Part shown: positions 1 to 9,200 of the stretch, in pieces
How the letters are laid out: each line of letters begins with the position of its first letter
Numbering within the stretch: position 1 is the stretch's first letter
Assembly (NCBI RefSeq): GCF_900106835.1
Contig: NZ_FNNR01000013.1
Coordinates: 1 to 64,000, forward strand
Direction of reading: 5' to 3'
DNA: 64,000 bases
Origin: Arthrobacter sp. cf158
Lineage (GTDB): Bacteria > Actinomycetota > Actinomycetes > Actinomycetales > Micrococcaceae
The notes under the pieces: model-generated
What the model was told of the DNA's origin: nothing
Seen by the model: the letters and a program-made list of their open reading frames with translations, nothing else
Databases searched by the model: none
Made by a program: the position numbers and the translations under genes

Positions 1-1622
1 CGGCCCATGAGGGGCAGCAGATTGGCGGTTGCCTCGGCGGACTGTTCGGCGATGGTGGTGGCGGCACCCCACGCCTCCCTGAGGCTTGCTCCGCCCTGAA
101 CAGCGGCGGTGAGGGCTTCGCTGAACGGGGCCAGCACGTCCACCAGGGTTTTGTCGCCTACCTTGGCCTTGCCGAAGTCCATGATGGAACGCTTCGCCTC
201 GGCCACCCCTGCGGCAACGGCTGCCGCGTTCGGGCGTTCACTGTCACCCATGGATTGGCCGACGGCGCGAAGGGCCATGCCCCACAGCGCACCCGAAGTG
301 CCACCTGCTTTGTCCGCCCAGGCATCGGCAGCAAGATTAAGGACGGTCCCAGCTCCGGCACCGCGTTCGACGGCGTCTGCCGCAGCAGCGACGGCGGCGT
401 GGATTCCGCGTTCCATGCCGATCCCGTGGTCACCGTCGCCGGCGATCGCGTCGATCCGGCCCAGTTCTTCCACGTTGGCATCCACCACGGCTTTGGCGGC
501 GTCGAGGGCCGCGAGGATGGTGGGCGCTGCGGTTTTGGATTCTTCGCTGGCGTCCGGGATCACGGATTGCTGTTCGGCGCCCATGGTGAGTTGCCCGGCG
601 TCGAGCGCTTGGGCGCTTACCGCGCCGCGTCGGAAAGCCGGGGCGTCCGCGGGGGCAAGCCAGAATTCTTCGAGCTCGGAGTCCAGCCAGAACAGCGTCA
701 GGGAGGTGCCGGCCATGTCGAAGCTGGTCACGAGCTCGCCGACTTGTGGGTCAACGGCCTCGATGCCGGCTTCGGCCAGGAGTTGGGCCACGCGGCGGTA
801 GACCACAAACAGTTCCTCGTACTTGACGCTGCCCAGACCGTTGAGGATCGGGACCACCCGTGCGCCGTGGGCGGACAGGCCGTCCGGGACCTCGGCGAGG
901 AGGTCCTTGACCAGCAGCTCGGCGAGTTCATCCGCGGTCGGAATGTCAGTTTCGCCAATGCCGGGTTCGCCATGGATGCCCATGCCCACGGCCATGCGCC
1001 CCTCGGGAACGGAGAAGAGTGGGTGGTCCGCGCCCGGCAGGGTGCAGCCGGTGAACGCCACTCCGAAGGAACGCGTACGCTCGTTGGCGCGTTCGGCGAT
1101 CTCCACCACGGTATCCATGGGGTAGCCGGCCTCGGCGGCAGCAGCGGCAACTTTGAAGACGGTCAGGTCCCCGGCGATGCCGCGGCGCTTGTGCTTCTCG
1201 GCCAAGGGAGCGGAGGAGATGTCGTCCGTGACGGCGATGCTGCGGCAGTCGATGCCCTCGGCGCGGAGCTTGTCCTGTGCCTGGGTGAAGTGCAGGACGT
1301 CGCCGGCGTAGTTACCGTAACCCAGGAGCACACCGCCGCCGTTGTCCGCAGCTTTGGCCACGTTATAGACCTGCTGTGCCGAGGGTGAAGCGAACAGATT
1401 GCCCATCGCTGCGCCGTGCGCCAGGCCCTGGCCCACCAGACCGGCGAAGGCGGGGTAGTGGCCGGAGCCGCCACCGATCACCAAGGCGACCGAGTCCGGC
1501 GTCGAACGCGTGCTGCGGGCAACACCGCCGGAGACGCGCCGGACCCACCGGCCGTGCGATGCGACGAAGCCTTCGATCATTTCATCAGCGAAGGCTGAGG
1601 GCTCGTTGTAGAGGCGGGTCAT
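1..1622 (-). CDS. Dihydroxyacetone/tetrulose kinase, fused DhaK-DhaL (partial, C-terminus off window)
   Basis: Reading the minus strand from the ATG at 1622 (AGGAG six bases upstream) gives about 540 codons with no stop before the window edge. The DhaK domain shows GGGSGH near residue 50 and IHGEPG near 217, whose His forms the hemiaminal with the keto substrate in this family. A DhaL domain follows, with the Mg-ATP motif GDGDHG near residue 395. The family phosphorylates dihydroxyacetone or four-carbon ketoses (erythrulose) with ATP in the cytoplasm. The adjacent MFS transporter and divergent FadR-type regulator suggest a dedicated polyol or sugar-acid pathway. The DhaK sequence departs from classic glycerol-pathway DhaK (AFAG rather than AHAG), so a tetrulose kinase role is my preferred but unproven reading. 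Confidence 0.85.
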   Translation of the reverse strand, partial: MTRLYNEPSAFADEMIEGFVASHGRWVRRVSGGVARSTRSTPDSVALVIGGGSGHYPAFAGLVGQGLAHGAAMGNLFASPSAQQVYNVAKAADNGGGVLLGYGNYAGDVLHFTQAQDKLRAEGIDCRSIAVTDDISSAPLAEKHKRRGIAGDLTVFKVAAAAAEAGYPMDTVVEIAERANERTRSFGVAFTGCTLPGADHPLFSVPEGRMAVGMGIHGEPGIGETDIPTADELAELLVKDLLAEVPDGLSAHGARVVPILNGLGSVKYEELFVVYRRVAQLLAEAGIEAVDPQVGELVTSFDMAGTSLTLFWLDSELEEFWLAPADAPAFRRGAVSAQALDAGQLTMGAEQQSVIPDASEESKTAAPTILAALDAAKAVVDANVEELGRIDAIAGDGDHGIGMERGIHAAVAAAADAVERGAGAGTVLNLAADAWADKAGGTSGALWGMALRAVGQSMGDSERPNAAAVAAGVAEAKRSIMDFGKAKVGDKTLVDVLAPFSEALTAAVQGGASLREAWGAATTIAEQSAEATANLLPLMG

Positions 1623-1661
1623 GGGGTATCTCCTGGGCTGTACTGAAAAGTGTGAAGTGGT

Positions 1662-1693
1662 GGTTGTGCCCTCCCTGCTGGAAGGGCACAACC
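1662..1693. other. Intercistronic stem-loop
   Basis: An 11-bp perfect inverted repeat, GGTTGTGCCCT (1662-1672) and AGGGCACAACC (1683-1693), with a 10-base loop lies between the transporter stop and the kinase start. No T-run follows on either strand. It may attenuate or process the transporter-kinase message; this is inference. Confidence 0.4.
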
Positions 1694-1704
1694 TGCTTGT
1701 GGTG

Positions 1705-3072
1705 TTACGGCTCCGCGTGCTGCCCGGCCCCTTGGGGGTCCAACGCCTCGGCAGGCGTACCAGCAGATGACTTGCCCTGCTTGCTGAGAGTCACCATGAG
1801 GATCGAGGAGAGCAACATGAAGCCGCCCACCACGAACATGGGGACCGTGTAGCCGCCCGTCAGGTCCTTGAGCCAACCGGTGATGTAGCCGGCGCTGAAG
1901 CCGGCCAGGTTGCCCACCGTGTTGATCAGTGCGATGCCTGCTGCTGCGGCTGCGCCGGTGAGGAACTGGGTAGGGACGGTCCAGAAGTTCGGCAGGGCCG
2001 CGAAGATGGACATGGCCGTGATGGTGATGACAGCGATGGTTGCTGCGGGAGATCCGGCGAACAGTGCCAGCGGGATGCTGATGCCGCCGATGAGGGCCGG
2101 GAGGGCGATGTGCCAGGTCTTCACGCCGCGCTTGGTGGCGTCCTTGGACCAGAAGTACAGGGCAAATGCTGCCGGAAGGTACGGAATGGCCGTGATGAGG
2201 CCCTTCTGGAACACATCGAACTTGGTGCCGTAGAGGCCTTCAAAGCCCGCGATGATGGTCGGCAGGAAGAAACCCAGTGCGTAGAGGCCGTAGATGAAGC
2301 CGAAGTAGATCATGGAGAGCATCCAGACGCGGCCGTTGCCGAAGACAGTGCGAACGCTGACGTGCTTGTTGCTGGCGGCTGTTTCCTTCTTTTCCTTCTC
2401 CAGGGCGCCGGTCAGCCAGGTCTTTTCCTCGGTGGTGAGCCACTTGGCCTTGGAGGGGCTGTCCGCCAGGTAGAACCAGGCGACGATGCCCACGATGATC
2501 GCGGGGATGGCGACGCCGAAGAACATGAACCGCCAGCCTTCAAGCCCGAAGAATACGCCGTGCTGCTGGATCAAAGCGCCGGCGAGGGGAGCACCGATCA
2601 CCGTGGTGAGGGGCTGTGCCAAGTAGAAGAGGGCCAGGATCTTGCTGCGGTGCTTGGACGGCACCCACAGGCTCAGGAAGAGGATGGCGCCGGGGAAGAA
2701 GCCGGCCTCTGCCACACCCAGGATGAAGCGGAGGATGTAGAGCTGCTCAACGTTGCCCACCCAGGTGAAGAGCAAGGACACGATGCCCCAGCTGACCATG
2801 ATGCGGGCCAGCCAGCGGCGGGCGCCGAACTTGTGGAGCGCCAGGTTGCTGGGGATTTCGAGCAGGATGTAGCCGATGAAAAAGACGCCGGAGGCGAAGC
2901 CGAACTGCGCTGCGGACAGGGCGAGATCGTTGTTCATGCCGTTGGGACCGGCGAACGAGATGGCGGTGCGGTCCAGATAGTTGATGAAGAACATCAGGGC
3001 GACGAACGGCACCAGCCGGATTGCCACCTTCTTAATTGCGGATTTTTCGACCACCGATTGTGTGGTGTCCAC
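1705..3072 (-). CDS. MFS transporter, anion:cation symporter (ACS) type
   Basis: The 455-residue protein has the 12-helix layout of the major facilitator superfamily: helix 1 with NYLDRT, a GFASGVFFIGYIL helix, and a long cytoplasmic loop between helices 6 and 7 (residues about 205-240). This pattern is that of sugar-acid and organic-acid symporters (tartrate, galactarate, phthalate type). I chose the GTG at 3072 because AGGAG lies five bases upstream; an ATG 66 bases further out has no ribosome site. It sits 82 bases upstream of the kinase gene, so the two probably form an operon delivering a substrate to the kinase pathway. The substrate cannot be read from sequence. Confidence 0.85.
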   Translation of the reverse strand: MDTTQSVVEKSAIKKVAIRLVPFVALMFFINYLDRTAISFAGPNGMNNDLALSAAQFGFASGVFFIGYILLEIPSNLALHKFGARRWLARIMVSWGIVSLLFTWVGNVEQLYILRFILGVAEAGFFPGAILFLSLWVPSKHRSKILALFYLAQPLTTVIGAPLAGALIQQHGVFFGLEGWRFMFFGVAIPAIIVGIVAWFYLADSPSKAKWLTTEEKTWLTGALEKEKKETAASNKHVSVRTVFGNGRVWMLSMIYFGFIYGLYALGFFLPTIIAGFEGLYGTKFDVFQKGLITAIPYLPAAFALYFWSKDATKRGVKTWHIALPALIGGISIPLALFAGSPAATIAVITITAMSIFAALPNFWTVPTQFLTGAAAAAGIALINTVGNLAGFSAGYITGWLKDLTGGYTVPMFVVGGFMLLSSILMVTLSKQGKSSAGTPAEALDPQGAGQHAEP

Positions 3073-3202
3073 ATTGACTCCTAGATGTTGGTGTCCCTGC
3101 GGATCCTGCACTGGATGCGCCGGGCTGGTTCGTGGCATTGCCGGCGGGGATCCGGCGATGGCGAAGCTTGTGATTTAAACCATAGGACTGGATTCTAAAT
3201 TG

Positions 3203-3216
3203 GTCAACCGGTTGAC
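3203..3216. promoter_or_regulatory. Probable FadR/GntR operator, perfect palindrome
   Basis: GTCAACCGGTTGAC is a 14-bp perfect palindrome in the divergent intergenic region between the transporter and the FadR-type regulator. Position and form fit an operator for the regulator at 3278. Confidence 0.7.
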
Positions 3217-3258
3217 TAGTTTAAGTTTTGCCCCTGCAACTGGAGGCAGCTGAGATTG

Positions 3259-3272
3259 GTCATCCGGTTGCT
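3259..3272. promoter_or_regulatory. Second, degenerate copy of the palindromic operator
   Basis: GTCATCCGGTTGCT matches the site at 3203-3216 at 11 of 14 positions and lies 56 bases away, just upstream of the regulator start. It could mediate autoregulation by occluding the start region. Confidence 0.55.
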
Positions 3273-3277
3273 ACGCT

Positions 3278-4027
3278 GTGAGGGTGTCAGCGAACTCAGC
3301 CGCAGCAGCGGCCCACATGACGGCAGCGCTTGTTCCCATGGAGCAAGGCTCTGTTGTGTCCGAAGTAGCCGAGCGTCTCCTTGCCTACTTCACCAGCGGC
3401 GACATTGCCCCCGGCACCCGTCTTCCGGCAGAGCGGCAGCTGGCGGCTTCTCTCGGTGTTGGGCGCTCAGCCATCCGCGAGGCTCTGGCCGCCTTGGAAA
3501 TCCTGGGCATCGTTATTGTTCGGCCGGGTTCGGGAACATACCTGCGCGACGGCGTCTCCGAACTCTTGCCTCGAACACTCAGCTGGGGACTCATGCTGGG
3601 GGAGCCGCGGACCCGCGAACTGGTTGAACTGCGCAGCGGGCTGGAAGTTCAGGCTGTGGAGTTGGCCGCGCTCAGGGTCACGGACGAGGCCCTGGAGCGA
3701 ATGAGGGCCGACTTGGATGTCATGGAGAAGAACCTCGACGACCTCGCAGCCTTCGTGGAAGCCGATGCAGCCTTCCACCGTGAGATCGCGGCTGCTTCAG
3801 GCAACATGGTGCTGGAGGAACTTCTCCAGAGCATCCGCTCGCTGTTGCGGATTTGGGTGGACCGTGCGTTGACCGATGAAGGCCACGCAGAAGCCGCCTT
3901 GCGTGAACACACCGCTATTTACCAGGCCCTCGTGGCCCGGGACGCATCCGCCGTCGCGCAGAGCATGCGCTCGCATATGGCCACTGCATCACGGCGCTTG
4001 CTGGCAGGCTTCGACGCCGCTCAATAG
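3278..4027 (+). CDS. FadR/GntR-family transcriptional regulator (FCD domain)
   Basis: The 249-residue protein has an N-terminal winged helix-turn-helix (residues about 35-95, with the GntR signature LPAERQLAASLGVGRSAIRE) and a C-terminal all-helical FCD ligand domain. The FCD domain retains spaced His and Asp residues (FHREI; later H in REHTAIYQAL) that bind metal in this family. It is divergent from the MFS transporter and kinase genes and has a palindromic site in its own upstream region, so it most likely represses both directions until a sugar-acid ligand binds. The start is uncertain: GTG at 3278, GTG at 3284 and a downstream ATG at 3317 are all in frame. Confidence 0.85.
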   Translation: MRVSANSAAAAAHMTAALVPMEQGSVVSEVAERLLAYFTSGDIAPGTRLPAERQLAASLGVGRSAIREALAALEILGIVIVRPGSGTYLRDGVSELLPRTLSWGLMLGEPRTRELVELRSGLEVQAVELAALRVTDEALERMRADLDVMEKNLDDLAAFVEADAAFHREIAAASGNMVLEELLQSIRSLLRIWVDRALTDEGHAEAALREHTAIYQALVARDASAVAQSMRSHMATASRRLLAGFDAAQ

Positions 4028-4053
4028 ACGCAGCTCAATACCGGGTTCCTTGG

Positions 4054-4124
4054 ACGTGGTGGCGGGATTCGAACCCGCGTGCGCTGCTTTGCAGGCAGCT
4101 CCCTGGCCTCTCGGGTACACCACG
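4054..4124 (-). tRNA. tRNA-Cys (GCA)
   Basis: Read on the minus strand, the sequence folds as a 71-nt cloverleaf: acceptor CGTGGTG/CACCACG, D arm CCC/GGG, anticodon arm GCTGC/GCAGC around loop CTGCAAA (anticodon GCA), and T arm GCGGG/CCCGC with TTCGAAT. The CCA end is not encoded. Confidence 0.93.
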
Positions 4125-4234
4125 CTTTAACGACAGTAGGGGCCCGGCACGGACAGGTTCAACGTTCATTGCCCCCTCTTTCGCAGGGCTACGAAGCGTT
4201 GCCGCAGGTTGCTGTCCATGACCTGGACGAAGCC

Positions 4235-5158
4235 CTAATGCGACTCAATGCGAAGCAGGGTGGTGCGCTCGTTGGGGGTGTCGTTGGGGGAGTGAAACAC
4301 GAGGAAATCGTTGCCGTTGGACGCATTGAGGATCATGCCATGGCCACCGTTGCGCGCCCAGAGCGGCTCGCTTTCCTGGGTCCACGGTCCAAGGATGGTG
4401 CCGGACGCGGAGCGTGCTATCCCCATGGCGTAGCCTTCGTCACCGAAGCTGGACCACAGCATGTCAAGGCCGCCTGTGGACCTCCGGCGCAGGAATGGCC
4501 CGTCCGTGAAGAGGGGATCCTTGGCGAGCCTTAGTTCAGCTGGTGGGGCAACACCTTCGGGGAACCGGAGCGGCCTGCTCCACGGGGCAGAGGAGGCGCG
4601 GAAAAGGAGCTGCGGCTCTCCCACGGCGCTTTTCAGGTCGTCGGAGAGCCGCATCGCGTACATTTCTCCGTCTGCCAGCGGTGGTTTACCCGCTGCCGTG
4701 CCCTCCGCGCCGCGACTGTAGACCAGCCACGGCGTCGAGTCGTCGTCCACGAAGAAGGTGCCGTCCAGGCACGGGATTCCTGCAGGCGTGATGGGGCCGT
4801 CGCTCCATGGTCGGAATGGTCCGGTGGGCGCTTCGGCCGCGAGGATCGCGACACCGCGGACGTGGGTGCGGTCCGAAAGGAAGGTCGCAAACAGGTAGAA
4901 ACGCCCTTGGTACGCGTGGACTTCGGGCGCCCAGAACTGCGAGGTGGACCAGAAGCCCTCCGGCGGCCGGAACGCGGCAATCGGGCCGTTCCAGCTCTCC
5001 AGATCGTCACTGGTGTAGCAGTCGAATCCAGTTGCCGGGCCACCCCACACATTGTGGTCGGTGGTACCGAACAACACATAGCTGCCGCTGGTGGGCTCAA
5101 GGATGAACGGGTCCCGGATCCTGATATCTGAGAGTTTCTTCAGCGGGAGGGTGTTCAT
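4235..5158 (-). CDS. Glycoside hydrolase family 43-type five-bladed beta-propeller protein
   Basis: The 307-residue cytoplasmic protein (no signal peptide) has the GH43 pattern: the catalytic-base Asp in IRDPFIL near residue 13, WAPEVH in blade 2, and DGTFFVDDDS near residue 130, where the pKa-modulating Asp is expected. GH43 enzymes remove arabinose or xylose units from plant oligosaccharides. AAGGA lies seven bases before the ATG at 5158; upstream in-frame starts lack a ribosome site. No transporter or sugar regulator is adjacent, so the substrate is not indicated. Confidence 0.8.
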   Translation of the reverse strand: MNTLPLKKLSDIRIRDPFILEPTSGSYVLFGTTDHNVWGGPATGFDCYTSDDLESWNGPIAAFRPPEGFWSTSQFWAPEVHAYQGRFYLFATFLSDRTHVRGVAILAAEAPTGPFRPWSDGPITPAGIPCLDGTFFVDDDSTPWLVYSRGAEGTAAGKPPLADGEMYAMRLSDDLKSAVGEPQLLFRASSAPWSRPLRFPEGVAPPAELRLAKDPLFTDGPFLRRRSTGGLDMLWSSFGDEGYAMGIARSASGTILGPWTQESEPLWARNGGHGMILNASNGNDFLVFHSPNDTPNERTTLLRIESH

Positions 5159-5291
5159 GGCAGTGTCCTTCGTTGGCAACAGCGGGGTGAGCCAAACAGT
5201 ACAAAGGACGGCTCCCCGGGCCGAGGCCGCATGCCATTGACTGAAAACATTCCTGCCTTGCTGCCGTATCCAGCCCAACAACGTTGCGTAT

Positions 5292-5756
5292 TCAGAGACT
5301 TTGCTTTGCCCGTCGACGCGACTCTTCACGGCCCGGTGCCGACACCTTTGAAACTCCCGCAGCAAGCAGCAGCGTCAGGATGGCGGCAGCCATGTGGGTG
5401 TACAGCAGGAGGTGTATGTCGCCGCCGCTGGATGACGTCCCGGCGGGCAACTCTCCCAGGGCCTGGTCCCCGTGCAAGTGGTCCAGCAAGCCATTGCCCG
5501 GAAAGTAGCCCCCGAATGCGGCCAAGCCGAGGTGCAGCAACTGCTGCGCCACCCCGGACACCAGCAGCAGGAGCAGAGGCCCGTGGATCCAGCGGGCGAT
5601 CACCTGGGCCGCCAATGCGCCGAAGGCGGCGAAGGCTAAAAGGACAGGGACGGCCGGAGTGCTGCCGCCAGCCACCATGTGCGCTGCCAGTCCCAGAATC
5701 ACAGCCACCGGCCCGGCCACCCAGGCCCACTTGTCCTGCACAGGAGTTGCGCTCAT
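5292..5756 (-). CDS. Small integral membrane protein, function unknown
   Basis: The 154-residue protein has four predicted membrane helices (about 10-30, 35-55, 60-80 and 120-140), with a short Gly/His-rich loop between helices 3 and 4 (FGGYFPGN, DHLHGD). The C-terminus is basic, suggesting it lies in the cytoplasm. AAGGA lies six bases before ATG. I do not recognise the family. It lies between the GH43 and hutG genes on the same strand, 63 bases downstream of hutG. Confidence 0.6.
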   Translation of the reverse strand: MSATPVQDKWAWVAGPVAVILGLAAHMVAGGSTPAVPVLLAFAAFGALAAQVIARWIHGPLLLLLVSGVAQQLLHLGLAAFGGYFPGNGLLDHLHGDQALGELPAGTSSSGGDIHLLLYTHMAAAILTLLLAAGVSKVSAPGREESRRRAKQSL

Positions 5757-5819
5757 CGCCGTCCTTCCCTCCCCACAGGCTAAGTGGAAGTGGGGGACTG
5801 GAAAAGAGGCTCGGGAAAT

Positions 5820-6767
5820 CTAGGCGAGGAGCGTATTCACCAAGCGTGCCGCAACCTTGGCGGTCCGCGAGTCAATGTCGAACTCCGGGTTCAGCTCGGC
5901 TACGTCCACGTGGAGGAGCTTCCCGCTAGCAGCCACTTGGCGGCAGATCGCGCTGATCACCGGCAAGGGCACGCCATAGGCGGCGGGCGCGCTCACCCCG
6001 GGAGCCACCGAGGCCGGCATCACGTCAAGATCGATCGTCAGATACAGCACATCCATGCCCGCCAGGAAGTCGGCAACGAATACCTCTGCGGCCTCGGGCG
6101 AGCACTGCTCATCAAGGAGGTACTTCACGCCCAGCCGGTTGGCGGTGTCGAAGAGCGCCCGCGTGTTGTTCGGCTCCGAAATGCCGACGACGGCGTACTG
6201 CAGTTCGCGCCCGGCGGCAGCTTCCGCGCGGGCCATCTGAAGGAACGGCGTACCCGAGCTCGGCGTTGGCTCGTCACGGAGGTCAAAGTGGGCGTCCAGG
6301 TTCAGCACACCCAGCCGCTTGCCACGAAGGGTTTCAGAACCGGCGACGCCAAGGTAGCTGGCAAACGCAGTCTCGTGGCCGCCGCCCAGCACCACGGTGA
6401 GGTTTCCGGCGTCGAGCAGTCCCGAAATGGCGCGGCCGGCTCGCTCTTGGCCCGCCTCAAGTGAGTCGTCCTCCACCACCACATCACCGGCGTCGAACAC
6501 GTCACGGTCAAGGTGGAACGCCAGCGGACCCAGCGCCGATCGGATTGCGGCCGGAGCTTTGGCCGCGCCTACGCGACCCTTGTTGCGGAGGACGCCGGCG
6601 TCGCTGCAGAAACCCAGCACGACGGCGGGACGCGAGGCCGCTGCCGCCGCTGCGGACGTGTGCGGGGTGATGGCCTGCCACCAGCGGCGGTGCCCGGCGC
6701 CGTCGCCGTCAAAGCGGCCGGTCCACGGGGTGGGGCTGACATCTACTGTGGGGACGCTGGTTTCCAT
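5820..6767 (-). CDS. hutG: Formimidoylglutamase (arginase/agmatinase superfamily)
   Basis: The 315-residue protein carries the manganese-binding motifs of the ureohydrolase fold: GGGHE near residue 138, DAHFD near 166 and DLDVM near 255. HutG hydrolyses N-formimidoyl-L-glutamate to glutamate and formamide, the last step of one histidine degradation route. The length and the GGGHE form (rather than GGDHS of agmatinases) favour HutG. No other hut gene is adjacent, so either hut genes are dispersed in this strain or the enzyme acts on a related guanidino compound. Confidence 0.8.
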   Translation of the reverse strand: METSVPTVDVSPTPWTGRFDGDGAGHRRWWQAITPHTSAAAAAASRPAVVLGFCSDAGVLRNKGRVGAAKAPAAIRSALGPLAFHLDRDVFDAGDVVVEDDSLEAGQERAGRAISGLLDAGNLTVVLGGGHETAFASYLGVAGSETLRGKRLGVLNLDAHFDLRDEPTPSSGTPFLQMARAEAAAGRELQYAVVGISEPNNTRALFDTANRLGVKYLLDEQCSPEAAEVFVADFLAGMDVLYLTIDLDVMPASVAPGVSAPAAYGVPLPVISAICRQVAASGKLLHVDVAELNPEFDIDSRTAKVAARLVNTLLA

Positions 6768-6854
6768 GCTTCAAGCACACCCGAACAGGCACACGAAAAC
6801 CAGCGATCCCGCCAGGAGAGTGTCTGAAACCCCGGACATACCCCGCCAGGTGAG

Positions 6855-8297
6855 TTACTTGACGCCCAGCAGCTCTTCCACCGTTCCGATGCCGAAGAAC
6901 AGCAGGAACGCGCCAGCCACTGCCCACATGAGCGGGTGGACCTCGCGGGCGCGGCCCTGGAAGGTGCGGATCAGGACGAAGGAGATGAAACCTGCGCCGA
7001 GGCCGTTGGCGATGGAGTAGGTGAACGGCATCAGGGCGATGGTCAGGAACGCAGGGATGCCCACGCCCCAGTCCTGCCAGTCGATCTTGCCCACCTGGGA
7101 GACCATCATGAAGCCCACCACCACCAGGGCGGGGGCAACGGCTTCGAACGGGACGAGGTTGATCAGTGGCGTGAAGAACATGGCCACCAGGAACAGCACG
7201 CCGGTAACGATCGAGGCAAGGCCCGTTCGGGCACCTTCGCCGATGCCCGCGCCGGACTCCACGAAGATCTGGTTGGACGAAACGGACGCGCCGCCACCCA
7301 CGATTGCGCCGAGGGCGTCCACCTGCAGAACACGGTCCACGTTGGGGATGTTGCCGTCTTTATCCACCGTTCCGGCCTCGTTGGCCAGGCCCACCATGGT
7401 GCCCATGGCGTCGAAGAAGATGCTGAGGAGGATGACGAAGGCCAGCAAGGCGGCTGCGATGAAACCGAGGTGCTCAAACGCGCCGAACGGGTTCGCCTTG
7501 CCGATCAGGGACAGGTCCGGAGCGCCCCATTCCGAGAGGGTGGGTGCCACCAGCGACCAGCCGCGGGGGTTGACGTTCTTGCCGTCAAAGCTGGGGCCGA
7601 TGTGGAGGGTGAACTCGAGGATAGCGGCCAGTGCGGTGGAGACCACGATGCCGATCAGGATGGCGCCACGGACCTTGCGGACCACCAGGGCGATCGTCAG
7701 GATCAGGCCGACCGCGAAAACCAGCGTGGGCCAGCCCATGAGCTTGCCATCCACGCCCAGTCCCAGGGGAACTGTGGTGCCGGCGGCATCAGGGATGCGG
7801 CGGACGAATCCTGCGTTGACCAAGCCAATCAGTGCGATGAAGAGGCCAATGCCCACCACAATCGCCGTCTTGAGGGCTTCGGGGACGGCCTTGAAGACGG
7901 CGGTGCGGAAACCGGTGAGCACCAGGATGAGCATGGTGACGCCGGAGAGCACCACGAGGCCCATCATGTCCGGCCAGGTCAGCCCGGGATGCGAGGCTAC
8001 GGTGACGGCTACGAAGGCGTTGACGCCCAGGCCCGTTGCCACCGCGAAGGGGTGTTTAGCCCACGCACCCATGAGGATGGTCAGGATGCCCGCCACGAAG
8101 GCGGTGGTTGCCGCGACGGCCGTGAAGCCGAGGGACGCTCCGCTCGAATCGGGTCCGGAGAGGATCAGCGGGTTCAGCACCACGATGTAGCTCATGGCGA
8201 AGAATGTCGCGAAGCCGCCACGGATTTCCCGTGAGTACGTGGATCCACGTTCGGAGATCTTGAAGTAGCGGTCGACTGCAGAACCTTGTTTAAGCAT
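6855..8297 (-). CDS. NCS2-family nucleobase permease (AzgA-type adenine/guanine/hypoxanthine)
   Basis: The 480-residue protein has the 14-helix layout of AzgA-like permeases: FATFFAMSYIVVLNPLIL in helix 1, a GLGVNAF motif, and FDAMGTMVGLANEAG in the substrate region. These carriers take up purine bases by proton symport. The ATG at 8297 is preceded by GGAG at six bases; an in-frame start 36 bases further out is weaker. No purine-salvage enzyme is next to it. Confidence 0.88.
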   Translation of the reverse strand: MLKQGSAVDRYFKISERGSTYSREIRGGFATFFAMSYIVVLNPLILSGPDSSGASLGFTAVAATTAFVAGILTILMGAWAKHPFAVATGLGVNAFVAVTVASHPGLTWPDMMGLVVLSGVTMLILVLTGFRTAVFKAVPEALKTAIVVGIGLFIALIGLVNAGFVRRIPDAAGTTVPLGLGVDGKLMGWPTLVFAVGLILTIALVVRKVRGAILIGIVVSTALAAILEFTLHIGPSFDGKNVNPRGWSLVAPTLSEWGAPDLSLIGKANPFGAFEHLGFIAAALLAFVILLSIFFDAMGTMVGLANEAGTVDKDGNIPNVDRVLQVDALGAIVGGGASVSSNQIFVESGAGIGEGARTGLASIVTGVLFLVAMFFTPLINLVPFEAVAPALVVVGFMMVSQVGKIDWQDWGVGIPAFLTIALMPFTYSIANGLGAGFISFVLIRTFQGRAREVHPLMWAVAGAFLLFFGIGTVEELLGVK

Positions 8298-8411
8298 GAA
8301 GGACTCCGGGGATCGAGGGGAGTGTGCTCTCAAATCCTAAGCCGTCGGATATGGGCGGCCCGGACGATTCGCCTAGTCTGTAACTAAGCCAACACTAGGA
8401 GAAACCGCCCC

Positions 8412-9044
8412 ATGCGCACCATCCGCCCGCTTCTGGCCGCCGTCGTCGCTGCTCTTGCCTTCGCGTCCGCCCTGCTGTTTTCAGCGGCTCCGGCGTCCGC
8501 CCATGACGTCGCCGAGTCCACAGCGCCAGCCAACGGTGCCAGCGTGGCTGTGGTCCCGGCGTCGGTCTCCATCACCTTCAACAACCGGCCCCTGGCCATC
8601 GGATCCGGCGTCACCGTGACGGCTGGCGGCGAGAACTGGGCCGACGGCCCCGTTGAAATCATCGACAACCAGGCGGTTCAGAAGCTGCGCGAAGGCGCGC
8701 CTGCCGGCGAATACACGGTGGTTTGGCGTGTGGTCAGCTCAGATTCGCACCCCATTGAGGGCACCTTCACGTTCACGGCCGCCGCTGGAAGTACGACGAC
8801 GGCCAGTGGTTCCGCGGCTGCCTCACCGTCGGCTTCGGCTTCGTCAGCCGCGGTACCGTCCGCCGGCACAGCGGCTCCGGGGACTGGCACCAGTGAGCCT
8901 GCTGCAGATGCTTCGCAGCCCTTCCCATGGAGCATCGTGGGCCTGGCAGTCGTTGCCATTGGCCTTGTTATTTACCTTGCCGTTACCGCGCGGAAGAAAC
9001 TTGCCGCTTCCAACGACTCTGAGGGCGAAACTCCCGCGGAATAG
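8412..9044 (+). CDS. CopC-domain copper-binding protein, membrane anchored
   Basis: The 210-residue protein has a signal peptide (residues 1-27, cleavage after ASA) that would leave His as the mature N-terminal residue. With the later DSHPIEG, this reproduces the CopC copper(II) histidine-brace site. A CopC beta-sandwich (about 28-120) is followed by a Ser/Ala/Pro linker and one C-terminal membrane helix (about 170-190) with a basic tail. It probably binds copper on the outer face of the membrane. No CopD partner is adjacent. AGGAG lies ten bases before ATG. Confidence 0.85.
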   Translation: MRTIRPLLAAVVAALAFASALLFSAAPASAHDVAESTAPANGASVAVVPASVSITFNNRPLAIGSGVTVTAGGENWADGPVEIIDNQAVQKLREGAPAGEYTVVWRVVSSDSHPIEGTFTFTAAAGSTTTASGSAAASPSASASSAAVPSAGTAAPGTGTSEPAADASQPFPWSIVGLAVVAIGLVIYLAVTARKKLAASNDSEGETPAE

Positions 9045-9200
9045 CAGGGTTTTCTACGTACCTGCGAAGATCTCGAAACGATCACCGCGACACGCCAAAA
9101 CGGGAGTTCTCGTTACTTAAATGTGACTTCCGGGTGATCATCGCGTACGGTGGTACCTGTGCCTGTTCCACGTAGCGGGCACTTCCGGCCTGATTGCCTA

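Noticed and set aside
255..1388. Long open frame on the plus strand
   Set aside because: It lies opposite the dihydroxyacetone-kinase gene, whose minus-strand translation has clear family motifs. The plus-strand protein is a high-GC shadow without domains.
6936..8234. 432-codon open frame on the plus strand
   Set aside because: Antisense to the purine permease gene. The product is His/Asp/Gly-rich with no hydrophobic core, typical of a reverse-complement frame.
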